Source of the DNA: Bradyrhizobium sp. AZCC 1719
GTDB lineage: Bacteria > Pseudomonadota > Alphaproteobacteria > Rhizobiales > Xanthobacteraceae
Direction: 5' to 3'
NCBI RefSeq assembly: GCF_036924525.1
Contig: NZ_JAZHRU010000001.1
Span: 1,021,001-1,085,000 of the forward strand
Length of the DNA: 64,000 bases
Every line of letters begins with the position of its first letter. Positions within the stretch are counted from its first letter, which is position 1. Both the position numbers and the translations under genes were made by a program. Below, one piece after another: positions 63,742 to 64,000 of this stretch. The notes beneath the pieces are model-generated. The model had not been told where the DNA came from and ran no database searches. It saw only the letters and a program-made list of their open reading frames with translations.

Positions 63742-64000
63742 TTGGCGCTTGGTGACGCGATCCTTGCTTGCCTGACCGAACGTCCGATGACGGGCTACGA
63801 GCTCGCCAAGACGTTCGACAACTCGATCGGGTTTTTCTGGAAGGCCGACCACCAGCAGATCTACCGGGAACTCACCAAGCTTCGCGACCGCGGCCACATC
63901 CAGGGCCGCGAGGTGGTGCAGTCCGGCAAGCCGAACAAGCTGGTCTATACCCTCACCCCGGAGGGGCGCGCCGCGCTTCGGCACTGGGCTGCGCGGCCGA
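63742..64000 (+). CDS. PadR-family regulator, 3' end missing
   Basis: A winged-helix regulator cut by the right edge after 86 codons. The TTG at 63742 has GGAGG eight bases upstream; a nearby ATG at 63720 is in another frame and stops soon. LACLTERPMTGYELAKTFD, KADHQQIYRELTKLRDRGHI and the wing KPNKLVYTLTPEGRAAL are typical of PadR. Probably controls the divergent NTF2-like gene and itself. Confidence 0.88.
   Translation, partial: MALGDAILACLTERPMTGYELAKTFDNSIGFFWKADHQQIYRELTKLRDRGHIQGREVVQSGKPNKLVYTLTPEGRAALRHWAARP

Overview
The window looks like a chromosomal segment of a Bradyrhizobiaceae alphaproteobacterium (Bradyrhizobium or a near relative). The evidence is high GC, a 409-aa 5-aminolevulinate synthase behind a perfect FixK/FNR box, a split ATP-synthase F0 operon with b and b' subunits, a ctaCDB-ctaG-ctaE aa3-oxidase operon, an IalB-family protein, and several families of short palindromic intergenic repeats typical of this group. 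This assignment rests on pattern recognition, not on a database search. I saw no rRNA, tRNA, CRISPR array, insertion sequence or phage gene.

Layout. 0-8 kb: a GH1 beta-glucosidase cut by the left edge, two small proteins, an Omp25-like porin, a chemotaxis receptor, an MBL-fold hydrolase and hemA. 8-15.3 kb: a hybrid kinase with a transporter-like N-terminus and a LuxR-type response regulator, separated by an MFS pump, a cysteine-rich ArsR-type regulator and a HAD phosphatase. A short relic of the regulator's HTH suggests this middle block was inserted. 15.5-21 kb: a two-subunit Na+/solute symporter (DUF4212 plus SSS) divergent from an exonuclease-CBS-DUF294 fusion. 21-24 kb: small membrane proteins, YjbQ and an HCCA-isomerase-like protein. 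24.4-27 kb: atpI-B-E-b'-b. 27-32.7 kb: an exported protein, a GNAT, an M16 peptidase, thrC and lolC. 32.9-40.3 kb: a paoABC-type periplasmic aldehyde oxidoreductase, a LysR relic, and a NarL/NarX-type two-component pair. 40.4-47.1 kb: the aa3-type cytochrome oxidase operon, read right to left, including a 54-aa membrane protein. 47.6-54.6 kb: IalB, a TlpA-DsrE-DoxX operon with a divergent HxlR regulator, tldD-lepB, YjbR, a nucleotidyltransferase-like protein and a PAN protein. 54.7-64 kb: gshA, a MarR/GST divergon, a fadE-fadA-fadB beta-oxidation cluster, an NTF2-like protein, and a PadR-like regulator cut by the right edge.

The core is respiratory and central metabolism: ATP synthase F0, aa3 oxidase with its assembly factors, haem synthesis, fatty-acid oxidation, threonine and glutathione synthesis. 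Between these blocks lie accessory sensory, transport and redox modules. The most interesting signals are the fused exonuclease/CBS/nucleotidyltransferase beside the symporter, the LuxR relic marking an insertion inside a two-component locus, four clear dyad operators in divergent intergenic regions (13172-13201, 56739-56786, 63673-63706 and the hemA FixK box), the frameshifted LysR beside paoABC, and a mosaic of nested palindromic repeats.
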